Shown here: piece after piece, positions 16,941-25,790 of the stretch
Position numbering within the stretch: the first letter of the stretch is position 1
Layout of the letters: the number at the start of each line of letters is the position of its first letter
Assembly (NCBI GenBank): GCA_041652155.1
Contig: JBAZHV010000006.1
Span: 1-53,751 of the forward strand
Source: CAIMDX01 sp041652155
GTDB lineage: Bacteria; Patescibacteriota; Minisyncoccia; Minisyncoccales; JAQTVQ01
Direction: 5' to 3'
Length of the DNA: 53,751 bases
The notes under the pieces: model-generated
The model's input: only the letters and a program-made list of their open reading frames with translations
Told to the model about the DNA's origin: nothing
Databases searched by the model: none
Made by a program: the position numbers and the translations under genes

Positions 16941-17651
16941 TTATTCTCTCGCCATGGCTCTGGCCTTCAGCTCTTTTGGCATCAGCTCGATCGCGTATCT
17001 CAAGGCGGTGCGGGGCATTGTTTTTTTATTTTTCATCACATAGTCGAAAACTTCTTTTTGACGGGTGCGGCTCTCCTCTTTTAACAGCCAGCCGTAGCCT
17101 TTCTGTACCATATCGTCTTTATCCGAGATCAGCAGATCGGAGATCTCAAAAGCGTCCTGCAAAAATTTTCCTTTCTTTGCCGGGACTATAAATGAAACGG
17201 CTGCCGCTCTTTTGAGCCAACGGTTGTTCGAAGCCGTCCATTTTTTCAATTCCTCGGCATCCTGAGGATAAATTTCCAAATAATTCCCCAGCGTATGGTT
17301 GCAAAAAGTATCGCATTTTGCCCAATTATTGACGTATTCCGATATCCACCGCTTGAATATTTTCAGATCGCTTCTCTTGAACTGCCCGGACAAACGAGGG
17401 AGCCACCAGGAAGCCATAAAAGATTCTTCGCAATGATCGGATCTATACATTTCTTCACAGATATCGAAAATGTCTTTCTTCTCCAAGGCTCGAACCTCCG
17501 CCCAATATTTCCTGGCAATCTTGTTCACCGTCCCCGATCTCACCCCGTAGCATTTTATCTTCTCCTTAAAAAATCTCTGCGAAGACGCCTTAGTATGTTC
17601 ATCAATATTGGCTTTTAACTCTTCTCTGATCTTTTTGATTATCTGGTTCAT
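16941..17651 (-). CDS. AlkD-like DNA alkylation repair protein (HEAT-like)
   Basis: AlkD-type glycosylases remove positively charged alkylated bases such as 3-methyladenine or 7-methylguanine. The 236-residue protein shows the family N-terminus (SQRFFKEKIKCYGVRSGTVN), then WAKCDTFCNHTLGNYL and WLKRAAAVSFIVPAKKGKF, then DDMVQKGYGWLLKEES and MPRTALRYAIELMPKELK, consistent with the all-helical HEAT-like fold. The Asp in KCDTFC is the expected catalytic site. A nearly touching membrane gene upstream (6 bases) suggests an operon. Confidence 0.85.
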   Translation of the reverse strand: MNQIIKKIREELKANIDEHTKASSQRFFKEKIKCYGVRSGTVNKIARKYWAEVRALEKKDIFDICEEMYRSDHCEESFMASWWLPRLSGQFKRSDLKIFKRWISEYVNNWAKCDTFCNHTLGNYLEIYPQDAEELKKWTASNNRWLKRAAAVSFIVPAKKGKFLQDAFEISDLLISDKDDMVQKGYGWLLKEESRTRQKEVFDYVMKNKKTMPRTALRYAIELMPKELKARAMARE

Positions 17652-17656
17652 ATTTC

Positions 17657-18031
17657 TTAAGCTCTTTCTCTTTTTTCTCCCGCTCCCGGAATCGAACGGT
17701 CTTTGGCTTTTGCTCCCAGCAAAAACAAAGATCCGATCACGATCAGCGGAAAAGATATCAGCAGAAAAGGAACGATCGATCTATAAGAGTGGAAAAAATA
17801 AGTAAAAAATAAAGAGATCAAAATGAACATTATTCCTCCTGTTGCTTCCCTTTTCCAAGAGATAACAAGAGCTCCGATCAATATGTAAACAGGGAAAAGG
17901 TGGACCAAAAGTCCTCCTGCCTTCTCGTACCAGGGAGCGGCTCCGCAAAAAACGTCCATGGAGAACATGCTTATAAAAAATATATAGAATACGGTTAAGG
18001 CTCTGGGGAGCCAGTACAAAATTTTATTCAT
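17657..18031 (-). CDS. Small four-helix membrane protein, unknown
   Basis: A 124-residue protein from the ATG at 18031 (MNKILYWLPRALTVFY). The longer open frame upstream is Lys/Arg-rich and overlaps the flavodoxin gene, so the shorter form is preferred. It has four hydrophobic segments, including ALTVFYIFFISMFSMDVF and FLLISFPLIVIGSLFLLGA. It resembles the short DUF7670-type membrane proteins, but this is uncertain. Confidence 0.6.
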   Translation of the reverse strand: MNKILYWLPRALTVFYIFFISMFSMDVFCGAAPWYEKAGGLLVHLFPVYILIGALVISWKREATGGIMFILISLFFTYFFHSYRSIVPFLLISFPLIVIGSLFLLGAKAKDRSIPGAGEKRERA

Positions 18032-18038
18032 AGCTGTT

Positions 18039-18530
18039 TTAATTTTGCAATTTATCGACTGTTTCTTTCGCCCACTCCGCCGCTTTGGCCGCCGCCCGGG
18101 ACGGATCTTTTTTAACATTGGCGAAATCCATCTGCCCGGCGAAAGAATTGCCGCTTAACGCTTCTCTCATATTCTCAAAGGTCTTCTCCGCTCCTCCCTC
18201 GTGAGTGCAGAACAAAGCCACGCTCTTGCCCGAAAACTTGCACCGGTCAAAAAAAGACCTGATAGCCGGAGCGTAATTGCCCGCCCAAACAGGAGTGCCT
18301 ATAAAGATGACATCATAAGCGGACGGATCTTTCCCGAAAGGCAAAAGCTCCGGTCTCTCTTTGAAAAGAACTTGTTTCCCTCCCCAAAAATATTTTCCGA
18401 AACCCTGCGCTTTGACATTTCCCTCCCTAAGAGCCAACGGCAACAGATCGGCTCCGACCGAGTTGGAAAGGGCTTCGGCGACAAGCTTGGTGCTTCCGTC
18501 AAGAGAATAATAGATGGTTAATATTTTCAT
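18039..18530 (-). CDS. Flavodoxin-family protein
   Basis: A 163-residue FMN-binding electron carrier or NAD(P)H oxidoreductase fragment. The phosphate loop is KILTIYYSLDGSTKLVAEAL, the aromatic FMN loop is IFIGTPVWAGNYAPAIRSFF, and CTHEGGAEKTFENMREAL corresponds to the last FMN loop. It is similar to the flavodoxins that accompany tRNA or envelope genes in minimal genomes. The gene ends 7 bases ahead of the following small membrane gene. Confidence 0.88.
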   Translation of the reverse strand: MKILTIYYSLDGSTKLVAEALSNSVGADLLPLALREGNVKAQGFGKYFWGGKQVLFKERPELLPFGKDPSAYDVIFIGTPVWAGNYAPAIRSFFDRCKFSGKSVALFCTHEGGAEKTFENMREALSGNSFAGQMDFANVKKDPSRAAAKAAEWAKETVDKLQN

Positions 18531-18579
18531 AAATTTTTAGCCTTAAGAAGTATTAATATTCAATTCCCGGTCCGCAAGC

Positions 18580-19227
18580 CTAAGGCAAATGATCGAACAC
18601 TTCGCTGATATTAGAGATGACCGCTTTCGCCCCGGCGGTTAAAAGCTTCTCCTTGGGGAGAGTGTTTGCCACCCCTATGCCAACGATGCCATTGCGCGAA
18701 GCGATCTGCATGTCGGTGGTCCCGTCCCCTACGAACAAAGCCTGGCGGCAAAATTCATCCTTGGCGACGGAAAAATGCTCGGCAAAAATTTCTATATGCT
18801 TGTCGCTTTTTAAAATTTTATCGGACCCCAAAACAAAATCGTAGGGCAGACCGTTCTTGGCAAAGATCTTATTGAGCTCATCCGTATTCGAACCGCTGCT
18901 TGCCATAAGGAACAAACCGGCCTCTTTTATTTTTTGCAAAGTCTCTTTGACCCCGGAAAAGATTTTTATCTCGTGTCTTTCTCCGATGCCTTGGAATTCT
19001 TCAACCAATTTTTTCAAAGCCTGATCGTCTATGCTTATACTATTCTCTTCCAACACTCCCCTCATCTGCAATTCGGCTGGCGTTCCCAGGGAATTATAAT
19101 AATAACTTTTTAAGGATTCTGCCGGGATGCCGAACGGCCGCAAAACTTCAGCAAAAGCCAGCCTGTAGATCGGCATCCGGTCCAATATCACGCCGTCGAC
19201 ATCCGTAATAAAATATTTAGTGATCAT
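18580..19227 (-). CDS. HAD-superfamily hydrolase (phosphatase)
   Basis: The 215-residue protein from the ATG at 19227 has a strong ribosome-binding site (TAAGGAGGGGAAGCAA) that decides the start. The N-terminal motif is ITDVDGVILDRMP (DxD), followed by FLMASSGSNTDEL (motif II), and VLGSDKI then LFVGDGTTDMQIASRNGI (motif IV). It resembles phosphoglycolate or sugar phosphatases; the substrate is unknown. Its start lies only 13 bases after the serpin stop, so the two genes form an operon. Confidence 0.87.
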   Translation of the reverse strand: MITKYFITDVDGVILDRMPIYRLAFAEVLRPFGIPAESLKSYYYNSLGTPAELQMRGVLEENSISIDDQALKKLVEEFQGIGERHEIKIFSGVKETLQKIKEAGLFLMASSGSNTDELNKIFAKNGLPYDFVLGSDKILKSDKHIEIFAEHFSVAKDEFCRQALFVGDGTTDMQIASRNGIVGIGVANTLPKEKLLTAGAKAVISNISEVFDHLP

Positions 19228-19240
19228 TTGCTTCCCCTCC

Positions 19241-20566
19241 TTACTTGTTCGGATCGGCAACTCTGCCAACGAATAAAATATTATCTGTTTTGCTGTCTTT
19301 TATCAAAAACATGAACGGATGATCCGCGCGAAAAACGAGCGGTTCTCCAACGGGCGCGGCCGTCGTTGCCATTATCACTCCGGTTGCGGCGGCGGCTTCG
19401 GTCCCCTCCTCGTTCACTTCGACAAAAGCTTTATGCACGGCATCGCTCACGAAAAGATCCTTGGTCCCGTCCATCCCGGAAAAATCAGCGGCATCCGGCA
19501 TAAAAGCGGAGGCTATACCCATCCTTTGCAACATCTCTTTCAAGGAAAGCTCCTTGGTGAAAGAAAATTTTGGCATATAGACATTCACTTCTTTCTTCCC
19601 CATCTCCTTCTCCCATTCTTTAACTTTATCCAGTGATATGGAATTTTCTAAAGATCCCAAGTCCTGATCTTTGGGAAGAATAACCAACATAGATAAACTT
19701 CCTCCTTCGTAAGGCATCTCCAATATTTGAGCGTTTTCTTCAGAAAGCTCGGCATAAGAAAAACTATCTTTAAGGTTCATCATTTGAGCCCTGACCTTGT
19801 TGCTCTGGCTGGTGTAAAAATCCGCTTCTTTTGTCGACTCTTTCAAAAACGGTTCGGCCCATTTTCCTTTGAAATAGATCGCGTTGGTGAGCACGACGCG
19901 CGTTGACCCGTCCACTGATCCCTGCGGCAAAAGGTCGGTTATCTTATTGTTGGTCCTTTCTTCCACCCATTTGTTTATTACGCCTCTCGACTGTTCGGCT
20001 GCCGTTTTAAAATCAAGATTATTGGCTCCCGCCCCGTAATAATTTTTAAGAACATCGACATAATCGCTTAGCAAAGCATAATCCTTTTGGACCCATAGAG
20101 CATTTGCAACGCCAAGCTTGTACGGAGCATCTTTTGCATTAAGCTGGTTGTAGATCGAAGCGAAAGCCGCTCCCCGCTCGCTGCTGTCGGCTGGAAGATC
20201 AAGGACGGATAATATCTCTTCCGCGGTTTTTCCGCGGGCTCCTTCATAGACCATGGCAAGGGCGGAAGAGATGCTGAAAGGAGAAAAGAACAGGTTGCCA
20301 TCCTGGCCTTTAAGCCTGGAGTAAAGATCGAAAGCAAATTTATTATTAGAGGCGGAAACCTTCCCTTTTCCTTGGGGGGTCGCTCCGACATCATCAAGGA
20401 CCGAGGGTATCACGGCTAAACTTGTGGTCGCGCTTGCTTCAGGCTCCCCCGGGAGAAGCTCGGGGATCGGCTTCTGTTTGTCTGCCGAATATGAATAAAT
20501 AAGACAACCGCACAGGGCTGCAACCAATAAGACCGCCGCGACCGTTCCGAATATTTTTTTATCCAT
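19241..20566 (-). CDS. Serpin (serine protease inhibitor)
   Basis: Serpins are suicide inhibitors that trap serine proteases by insertion of the reactive-centre loop into a beta-sheet. The 441-residue protein has an N-terminal membrane anchor or signal peptide (7-25, with CGC near 19-21) and a Pro/Ser/Thr-rich linker, then the serpin domain. Serpin landmarks are NLFFSPFSISSALAMVYEGA, LTNAIYFKGKWAEPF, MLVILPKD, and KAFVEVNEEGTEAAAATGVI, with the hinge EEGTEAAAA being that of an inhibitory serpin; the domain ends with FRADHPFMFLI and ILFVGRVADP. Bacterial serpins are uncommon, and the hinge suggests it is active. Surface anchoring suggests protection from host or environmental proteases. Confidence 0.95.
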   Translation of the reverse strand: MDKKIFGTVAAVLLVAALCGCLIYSYSADKQKPIPELLPGEPEASATTSLAVIPSVLDDVGATPQGKGKVSASNNKFAFDLYSRLKGQDGNLFFSPFSISSALAMVYEGARGKTAEEILSVLDLPADSSERGAAFASIYNQLNAKDAPYKLGVANALWVQKDYALLSDYVDVLKNYYGAGANNLDFKTAAEQSRGVINKWVEERTNNKITDLLPQGSVDGSTRVVLTNAIYFKGKWAEPFLKESTKEADFYTSQSNKVRAQMMNLKDSFSYAELSEENAQILEMPYEGGSLSMLVILPKDQDLGSLENSISLDKVKEWEKEMGKKEVNVYMPKFSFTKELSLKEMLQRMGIASAFMPDAADFSGMDGTKDLFVSDAVHKAFVEVNEEGTEAAAATGVIMATTAAPVGEPLVFRADHPFMFLIKDSKTDNILFVGRVADPNK

Positions 20567-20592
20567 ATTTTTTCTGCTCTTAAATTAATTTA

Positions 20593-21333
20593 TTATTTTC
20601 TTCTGCCGAATAGCCTCAGCAGATGAAGGAACAAATTCACAAAATCGAGATACAGATCTAAGGCGCCTATTATCGATCTTTTTGTGCCTTGGGATCCTTC
20701 ACTCTCCGCGGTAACGCTGATCGCTTTCAATTTCTGAACGTCATAAGCAGTCAGACAAGTAAAAATTATAACCGCTATAAAGGAGATAACGTAATCCAGC
20801 ATGCTGTTGTTAAAAAAGAAATTGGCGAGCATCGCTATGATCAATCCGAACAAAGCCATCAACAATATTTGTCCCATTGTGGTCAGATCTTTGCCGGTAT
20901 AGTAGCCATACAAGCTCATGGCCCCGAACATGCCGGCCGTTATGAAAAAGATCATTCCTATAGATGACATTTCATAAACTAAAAATATTACCGAAAGGGT
21001 GAGCCCGGAAACGAAACAGTAAAATAAAAAAGCGAATATCGCGGTATTGGCGGACATTTTTTTGACAAGACCGGTCAGAAAGATCACTAAAAGAACTTCC
21101 CCGATAAGCAATGAATAAAAAACGAAAGAATTGAACAGAATAAAACTATACAAATTTTCGTCCAAAGCAACCCAATAAGCGGTGGCTCCGGACACAACTA
21201 ACCCGGCGAACATCCAGCCAAAAACTTTCTGGAAAAAAGTTTTTGTTCTTTCGGCCGATTGCCCTCCCTGCTGCAACGGCCCGGTAGATTGCTCGGGTTG
21301 AAGCGGCATTTGCGAAGGTAAAGATTGTTCCAT
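20593..21333 (-). CDS. Bax inhibitor-1 family membrane protein (YccA/YbhL type)
   Basis: A 246-residue, seven-helix membrane protein from the ATG at 21333 (MEQSLPSQMPLQPEQ). The N-terminal 35 residues are Gln/Pro-rich, and the body carries FQKVFGWMFAGLVVSGATAY (in part), TLSVIFLVYEMSSIGMIFF, SLYGYYTGKDL and TCLTAYDVQKLK, which is the signature of the UPF0005/BI-1 family. Homologues affect FtsH-mediated membrane quality control or calcium leak. It ends with ALDLYLDFVNLFLHLLRLFG, also conserved. A promoter and a leader hairpin lie upstream. Confidence 0.9.
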   Translation of the reverse strand: MEQSLPSQMPLQPEQSTGPLQQGGQSAERTKTFFQKVFGWMFAGLVVSGATAYWVALDENLYSFILFNSFVFYSLLIGEVLLVIFLTGLVKKMSANTAIFAFLFYCFVSGLTLSVIFLVYEMSSIGMIFFITAGMFGAMSLYGYYTGKDLTTMGQILLMALFGLIIAMLANFFFNNSMLDYVISFIAVIIFTCLTAYDVQKLKAISVTAESEGSQGTKRSIIGALDLYLDFVNLFLHLLRLFGRRK

Positions 21334-21403
21334 ATTTTTGTATTTAACTTTGATTATTCTTATAATCGCTGGCCGGGGATCCAACCCTGGCCCCTTTGGT
21401 ATA

Positions 21404-21432
21404 ATGATAGACAAAATTTAGCTGTTCTTCAA
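21404..21432 (-). promoter_or_regulatory. Possible promoter of the Bax inhibitor-1 gene
   Basis: On the minus strand TTGAAG (21427-21432) and TATCAT (21404-21409) are 17 bases apart. A hairpin GGCCAGGG/CCCCGGCC at about 21371-21392 sits in the predicted leader. A TGGTATAAT on the opposite strand (21398-21406 area) makes the call ambiguous. Confidence 0.4.
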
Positions 21433-21470
21433 TGAGCGGTATTCGAATATCACAAAGATCATCCATCCAA

Positions 21471-21504
21471 AACAAAGGGCCTTCGGATACGAAAGCCCTT
21501 TGTT
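21471..21504 (-). terminator. Terminator of the RNase H gene
   Basis: A perfect 10-bp stem (AACAAAGGGC with GCCCTTTGTT) lies 21 bases after the rnh stop and ends in TTTTGG on the minus strand. Confidence 0.75.
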
Positions 21505-21524
21505 CTATTGGTTGGCAACTTGCT

Positions 21525-22127
21525 CTAGCCCTTGTGAAATCCCAAATCCGCAGGGTTGCTTCCTCCGGAAACACGATTAACTTTCCCTCCGATCTTCTCG
21601 AACGCTTCTCTTGCCCCGGAAACTTCTCTGGCCAGTTTGACCGTCTCCTGGCTGACCCCTTTTTTGACCATCCATTTGGACCAATAATCGATGACCAGCT
21701 TGCTGTCTCCGAAGACCTCCTTAACTCCGTCTTGAACGGCTATCTGCAGTGCGTATTTGCAAGCCAGCAATTCTCCATAATTGTTGGTAACTCCCGCAGG
21801 TAATAAAAAGTGTCCCTTAAAGCCCAGCGTCTCTTTATTTAAAACCTTGCCGAGCAGGCTCCGACCCTTTTCATCGGTAACGTTGATCTCCACTCCGTTG
21901 CCCGCTCCCGTCCCCGCGTCAAAATATATTCCTTCTTGTGCGGCCGTAACGTGTTTGATGCTGTAATCGGCTCCGGCTTCCAGCCATCTCTCCGCCGCTC
22001 CCCTGTCCTCGAACCCCTTGAACCTGGCGCTGGGCTTGCCCGAGACGATCCGCTCGCACTCCGCCCAAGTGTCGGCGATGCCTTTCACTTGTCCGATGCA
22101 ATACGCGTAAACTTTTCTTTTTGCCAT
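21525..22127 (-). CDS. Viroplasmin-domain ribonuclease HI
   Basis: Degrades the RNA strand of RNA-DNA hybrids. The N-terminal 45 residues form a viroplasmin/caulimovirus-type hybrid-binding domain (YAYCIGQVKGIADTWAECER, then ARFKGFEDRGAAERWL). The RNase H domain follows with IYFDAGTGAGNG (Asp70), NNYGELLACKYAL (Glu119), VFGDSKLVIDYWSKW (Asp141) and NPADLGFHKG (Asp194), so the catalytic set is complete. The arrangement matches eukaryotic RNase H1-like proteins and is found in some bacteria. The gene has its own terminator. Confidence 0.9.
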   Translation of the reverse strand: MAKRKVYAYCIGQVKGIADTWAECERIVSGKPSARFKGFEDRGAAERWLEAGADYSIKHVTAAQEGIYFDAGTGAGNGVEINVTDEKGRSLLGKVLNKETLGFKGHFLLPAGVTNNYGELLACKYALQIAVQDGVKEVFGDSKLVIDYWSKWMVKKGVSQETVKLAREVSGAREAFEKIGGKVNRVSGGSNPADLGFHKG

Positions 22128-22147
22128 GAAAAATAATTTAACGAAAT

Positions 22148-22462
22148 TTATGGGATAATTATACTACAAAATCCTATTATCAACCCTCCGATCGCGCCAA
22201 TGCCAATGATCGGGGCGTAGGCGCGGGTGATGATCGCCGACGGCAGGCTCAACAGAGTTCCCAGGAACAAACCGGCAACAGGCGCGCTGATCCCCAGATT
22301 GACGTTGGGTATCAAAAATCCCGCCATGAACCTGTCGATGAACGCGGACGACATCGCCTCGGCCATCTTCCTCTTATTCTCGTATTTGAGAGGGACCATG
22401 ACCAAAACATCGATGATCCCGAAAACCAAACCGCAGATCACGCCTAAAATTATTTTATCCAT
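22148..22462 (-). CDS. Small membrane protein, unknown
   Basis: A 104-residue protein from the ATG at 22462 (MDKIILGVICGLVFG). It has about three or four hydrophobic segments, several rich in Gly and Ile (GISAPVAGLFLGTLLSL, PIIGIGAIGGLIIGFCSIIIP). No family motif recognised; it may be a small channel-like or assembly protein. Confidence 0.55.
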   Translation of the reverse strand: MDKIILGVICGLVFGIIDVLVMVPLKYENKRKMAEAMSSAFIDRFMAGFLIPNVNLGISAPVAGLFLGTLLSLPSAIITRAYAPIIGIGAIGGLIIGFCSIIIP

Positions 22463-22520
22463 TTTATATCTCTTAAACAAATTATGCGCCTTCCTATCCT
22501 ATATTTTTAAAAACGGGAAA

Positions 22521-23453
22521 TTAAACCGGCTGCTGCCCTTTTTTCAACAGTTTCTGCGATTCCCAAAAAGCGATACCGATAAAAGCGAAGGTCACTACCG
22601 GAGCAACGATATCCGGAAAATCAAAACCGAAACTTTCAAGGATGATGATGATCCCAAGAACGCCGACAGAGGTCATCGCTCCGTTCTTTAGAAATTTATA
22701 CCTGGCAACGCGATCAATATTATTAATGGTCAGATCTCTCATAATGAACGCTCCTATCCCGTTGCCGATAAGGATCAAAAGAATATTAGTGGTGAAAGCG
22801 AACGCTCCCAAAACTCCATCGAAAGAGAAGGAAGCGTCCAACACTTCGAGATACAAAAATTTAGAGAGATTGCTCATCGCGTCTCCTCCTTTCATCAGAT
22901 TCCGGCTTCCCTTCTCCGCCTGCTCCCGAAATCCATAGAGTATGAAAAAGACCGCGTTTCCTATTGCCGCGGACAACATTAAAAACGGACTGCTATGCGC
23001 GAAATAGAGGACCGTGACCAAAAGGACCGCGGTAAAAGCGAAGAACCATATCCCGTAATTAGGCTTAACGAACCTATCGATCACGAAAAGAGGGCTCTTT
23101 TCCTCAAGGAACAGCCAATGCAAATATAAGAGAAGAAGGAATACCCCGGCCCCCATAAGTATCAAGGGCTTTCCGGCATCGATAGACTCGGTCACGCCGG
23201 GAGACTGGGAGAACACCGCGGAGATCGCTTGCATGAGACCCATATTGGGAACAGTGATCCATACTATCAAAAACGGAAGGATGCCGCGCACGACGAACAC
23301 GGCGATTATCAGTCCCCAAAAAAGAAATATCTTGCGCCACTTCTCGCTCATCGATTTGAGAATATACGCGTTGATGATGGCATTGTCGATGCCATTCACG
23401 ATCTCAAAAATAGCTAAGCCGGCGATAATAAAAAACGCGTCTATAAAATTCAT
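22521..23453 (-). CDS. DUF475-family multi-pass membrane protein (TerC-like)
   Basis: A 310-residue protein with about nine membrane helices. FEIVNGIDNAIINAYILK near the N-terminus and EVLDASFSFDGVLGAFAFTT (residues about 205-225) carry the acidic DN/SFDGVLG motifs typical of the TerC/DUF475 group; these are thought to handle metal ions (Mn export in TerC relatives). The C-terminus is short and charged. The substrate is not known here. Confidence 0.82.
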   Translation of the reverse strand: MNFIDAFFIIAGLAIFEIVNGIDNAIINAYILKSMSEKWRKIFLFWGLIIAVFVVRGILPFLIVWITVPNMGLMQAISAVFSQSPGVTESIDAGKPLILMGAGVFLLLLYLHWLFLEEKSPLFVIDRFVKPNYGIWFFAFTAVLLVTVLYFAHSSPFLMLSAAIGNAVFFILYGFREQAEKGSRNLMKGGDAMSNLSKFLYLEVLDASFSFDGVLGAFAFTTNILLILIGNGIGAFIMRDLTINNIDRVARYKFLKNGAMTSVGVLGIIIILESFGFDFPDIVAPVVTFAFIGIAFWESQKLLKKGQQPV

Positions 23454-23559
23454 AACAATAGCTTTTGATCTATTTATCCCGCCTTTCCCCCTCCAAAGAC
23501 AAAGACGAATAATTTTTATATTCTAGATCCTAATTTGGCCTTTATTCTTATTGCTTGTC

Positions 23560-24177
23560 TTATTCCGAACATTTGAGCAAATAACCGGTGTCGGAGAACA
23601 GGAAGGACAAAAGATCGTACGCCGAAATTTTTGTTTCGGAAAGAAGCTCCGCGTTTCCTTCTACTGCCGTTCTGGTCTTTTCTCTGAGCTGGGCTGTCGC
23701 TAAATTATAGTCTTCGTTACTGTCCGAAGCAAAAAGTTTTTTCAATATTCCGCTGCTGATCCGCGTATTTATATCCCCCTCGATCACGATCGAATTGACG
23801 GCCGGATCGGGAAGCTTTATGCAAATAGTTTTAGCGGCAGGATCTATGGAAATATCCTCTTTTTTGACTTGCGCCAAGTCAACGCCCAGATCGACCCGCA
23901 CCAAAGCTTCCGCTGTTATTTTATGGCCCCACCAAAAATTGGACCAATCAGACCCGTTGTCGATCTCGATATCTATATTCTGGTCGAGGTAAGCCGACTT
24001 GGTGACCAGAAACCCTCTCGAAGATACCCTGTCAAAAACCGTCTGCGCGGTAATAACCTCTTTTTTATTGTTCTGCCCTTGTCCGAATCCAACGCCAAGA
24101 GCAAACCCGGCGAACATCCCGAGAATAAAGACCAAAGAAAAAGTGATGATCTTGTTTTTTATAAAAATTTTATCCAT
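23560..24177 (-). CDS. DUF4230-family membrane-anchored protein
   Basis: A 205-residue protein with a single N-terminal anchor (about 11-33, TFSLVFILGMFAGFALGVGF) and an extracytoplasmic domain. The pattern LVTKSAYLDQNIDIEIDN, then WGHKITAEALVRVDLGVDL and IKLPDPAVNSIVIEGD, fits DUF4230, a family of unknown function. It ends in a long helical segment with AEGNAELL-like character. It forms part of a minus-strand run with the methyltransferase upstream (32 bases). Confidence 0.7.
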   Translation of the reverse strand: MDKIFIKNKIITFSLVFILGMFAGFALGVGFGQGQNNKKEVITAQTVFDRVSSRGFLVTKSAYLDQNIDIEIDNGSDWSNFWWGHKITAEALVRVDLGVDLAQVKKEDISIDPAAKTICIKLPDPAVNSIVIEGDINTRISSGILKKLFASDSNEDYNLATAQLREKTRTAVEGNAELLSETKISAYDLLSFLFSDTGYLLKCSE

Positions 24178-24209
24178 TGATCTGTATGTTATGGTTATCG
24201 CGAAACAAA

Positions 24210-24797
24210 TTATTTCTCAAGACAATAGGTTGCGTGTTTAAGTATCAGGGATGAATGGTTGTACTTCGCGTCAATAAGCTTCAATCCCATTTCTTTGAAT
24301 ACGGTTTTCCATTGGCTGTCGGTTTTGTTCGAGTGAGCGTGGCCGGCAAATTCAAGATTGAACAAACTGTCCAAAAAATAAGTCAGATGCTTATGGGCCT
24401 CGCTCGTATAGATATCTTCGATTATAATAATTCTTTTCGAAACTCTTTTTGCTTCCTCGATGATCTTTTCGGGATAAGGAGTATGGTGCAAAACGGTTAT
24501 TATCAAAGAGGCGTCGAAACTGCTGTCGCCGAAAGGTATTCTAGTCCCGTCATACAAAATTGGTTTGATATCGTTTACAAAACTAAGGTTCTGGACATCC
24601 AAAGGCGCGACATTGTAACCCTTTTTGGATAAAATTTCACAAATATTGCATGTACCGGATCCGACGTCCACGATATTGTCATCCTTGTTCAGATAACATT
24701 CTATCCTGCCGACGACATCATCGCCTCTCTTCTTAGCGGCTTTATAAACAACGCTTCGAAAAAAAATATTTTTTTGCAAAAAACTGATCTTATCCAT
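24210..24797 (-). CDS. Class I SAM-dependent methyltransferase
   Basis: A 195-residue protein with the motif I NIVDVGSGTCNICEIL and a motif III/post-I pattern DASLIITVLHHTPYPEKII, typical of small-molecule methyltransferases (Methyltransf_11 type). The C-terminal strand ITIIEDIYTSEAHK is unusual in this family. The substrate is unknown. Confidence 0.8.
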   Translation of the reverse strand: MDKISFLQKNIFFRSVVYKAAKKRGDDVVGRIECYLNKDDNIVDVGSGTCNICEILSKKGYNVAPLDVQNLSFVNDIKPILYDGTRIPFGDSSFDASLIITVLHHTPYPEKIIEEAKRVSKRIIIIEDIYTSEAHKHLTYFLDSLFNLEFAGHAHSNKTDSQWKTVFKEMGLKLIDAKYNHSSLILKHATYCLEK

Positions 24798-24996
24798 TGC
24801 AACTGATTTTAGATATTATTCCTCTCCTCTCGCGGCTTCGATATAACCACCTTAAACCTGTGGCCCGGCGGCAGATCCCTTCTCTATCTTAGAATAACCA
24901 GCCAAAACTATCAAAAAAAATAATATAAAATAACATCGAGGGCTTTATCCGCAACGTACTGCCGGGAAGGATCCGGTCCATTCCCTTCGGCGAAAT

Positions 24997-25710
24997 CTAA
25001 TCATCCAGCAATTGGCTGACGGTCGCGAATCTATAGCCTCTAGCTATCAGCCCGTCGATTATTTTTGGCAAAGCTTCCCTGTCCGACGAGCAGACGCCGT
25101 TGCAGGAAGGATGGAGCAAAATAATAGACCCCGGCTTAACTGCGTCCAGCGTATATTCCGCGATAAGCTCGGCGTTCCCCTGATAGTAAGTATCCGGCTC
25201 CACATCCCACATAATGGTTTTTATATTGTGCCTGGAGAGATACCAGGGCAATCCCAAAAATTTCTTCCCGAAAGGAGGACGGAAAGTTATTTCGCCTGCG
25301 TAACCGGCCTGCCTGATAAGCTGATCCGTCATTTCTATCTCGCTTTGGATAGACGACTGGGTTTTGAAGATCATCTGCTGGTGCGAATAGGAATGGCTGC
25401 CGAGTTCGTGCCCCTGCTCAACGATCTTTTTTGCCTGGTTCGGATATTCTTCCATCGACTGGCCGATGACATAGAAAGTCGCTTTGATATTTTTCCCCGC
25501 CAAGATATTCAATACTTCTTCGGTGTTTTCCGACGGCCCGTCGTCAAACGTCAGCGCCACTATTTTTTCATTCGTATCAACCCTATTAACCAACCCTCCA
25601 AAGAACTGAAACGTCCGAGACTTGCTTATCTGCCACAAAAAATATCCAGCCAAGATCAAGGCTGATAACGCAAGCACCAAAATAAATATTTTCTTTTTGT
25701 TTACACTCAT
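24997..25710 (-). CDS. Polysaccharide deacetylase (NodB homology domain), membrane-anchored
   Basis: The 237-residue protein from the ATG at 25710 has AGTAGGGGAT as ribosome-binding site and an N-terminal anchor (about 8-24). The NodB motifs are VALTFDDGPSENTEEVL (the metal/base Asp pair), ELGSHSYSHQQM (His-x3-His), and EITFRPPFGKKFL. The last His is in IILLHPSCNG. It should deacetylate a cell-surface glycan such as peptidoglycan or chitin-like polymer. The longer open frame upstream overlaps the direct repeat and is not used. It was probably the gene next to tRNA-Ser before the 25.7-28.3 kb insertion. Confidence 0.88.
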   Translation of the reverse strand: MSVNKKKIFILVLALSALILAGYFLWQISKSRTFQFFGGLVNRVDTNEKIVALTFDDGPSENTEEVLNILAGKNIKATFYVIGQSMEEYPNQAKKIVEQGHELGSHSYSHQQMIFKTQSSIQSEIEMTDQLIRQAGYAGEITFRPPFGKKFLGLPWYLSRHNIKTIMWDVEPDTYYQGNAELIAEYTLDAVKPGSIILLHPSCNGVCSSDREALPKIIDGLIARGYRFATVSQLLDD

Positions 25711-25730
25711 ATCCCCTACTAAATTTAGCC

Positions 25731-25768
25731 TCAATAAAATACAAAGTCCAGCGCGAGGCTGGACTTTG
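25731..25768. repeat. 38-bp direct repeat, copy 1 (terminator hairpin)
   Basis: Contains the hairpin CAAAGTCCAGC...GCTGGACTTTG and matches the copy at 28244-28281 in 35 of 38 positions; a short CTACTAA block before it is also shared (25716-25722 and 28237-28243). It lies 22 bases past the stop of the 25791 gene and works as its terminator on the minus strand. Possibly an attachment or recombination site. Confidence 0.85.
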
Positions 25769-25790
25769 ATGATTGTTTTCAAGCCGCAAA

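Noticed and set aside
21364..21400. Possible tRNA fragment around the GGATCCAACCC stretch
   Set aside because: No acceptor stem, anticodon arm or T-loop can be completed; it is a leader hairpin.
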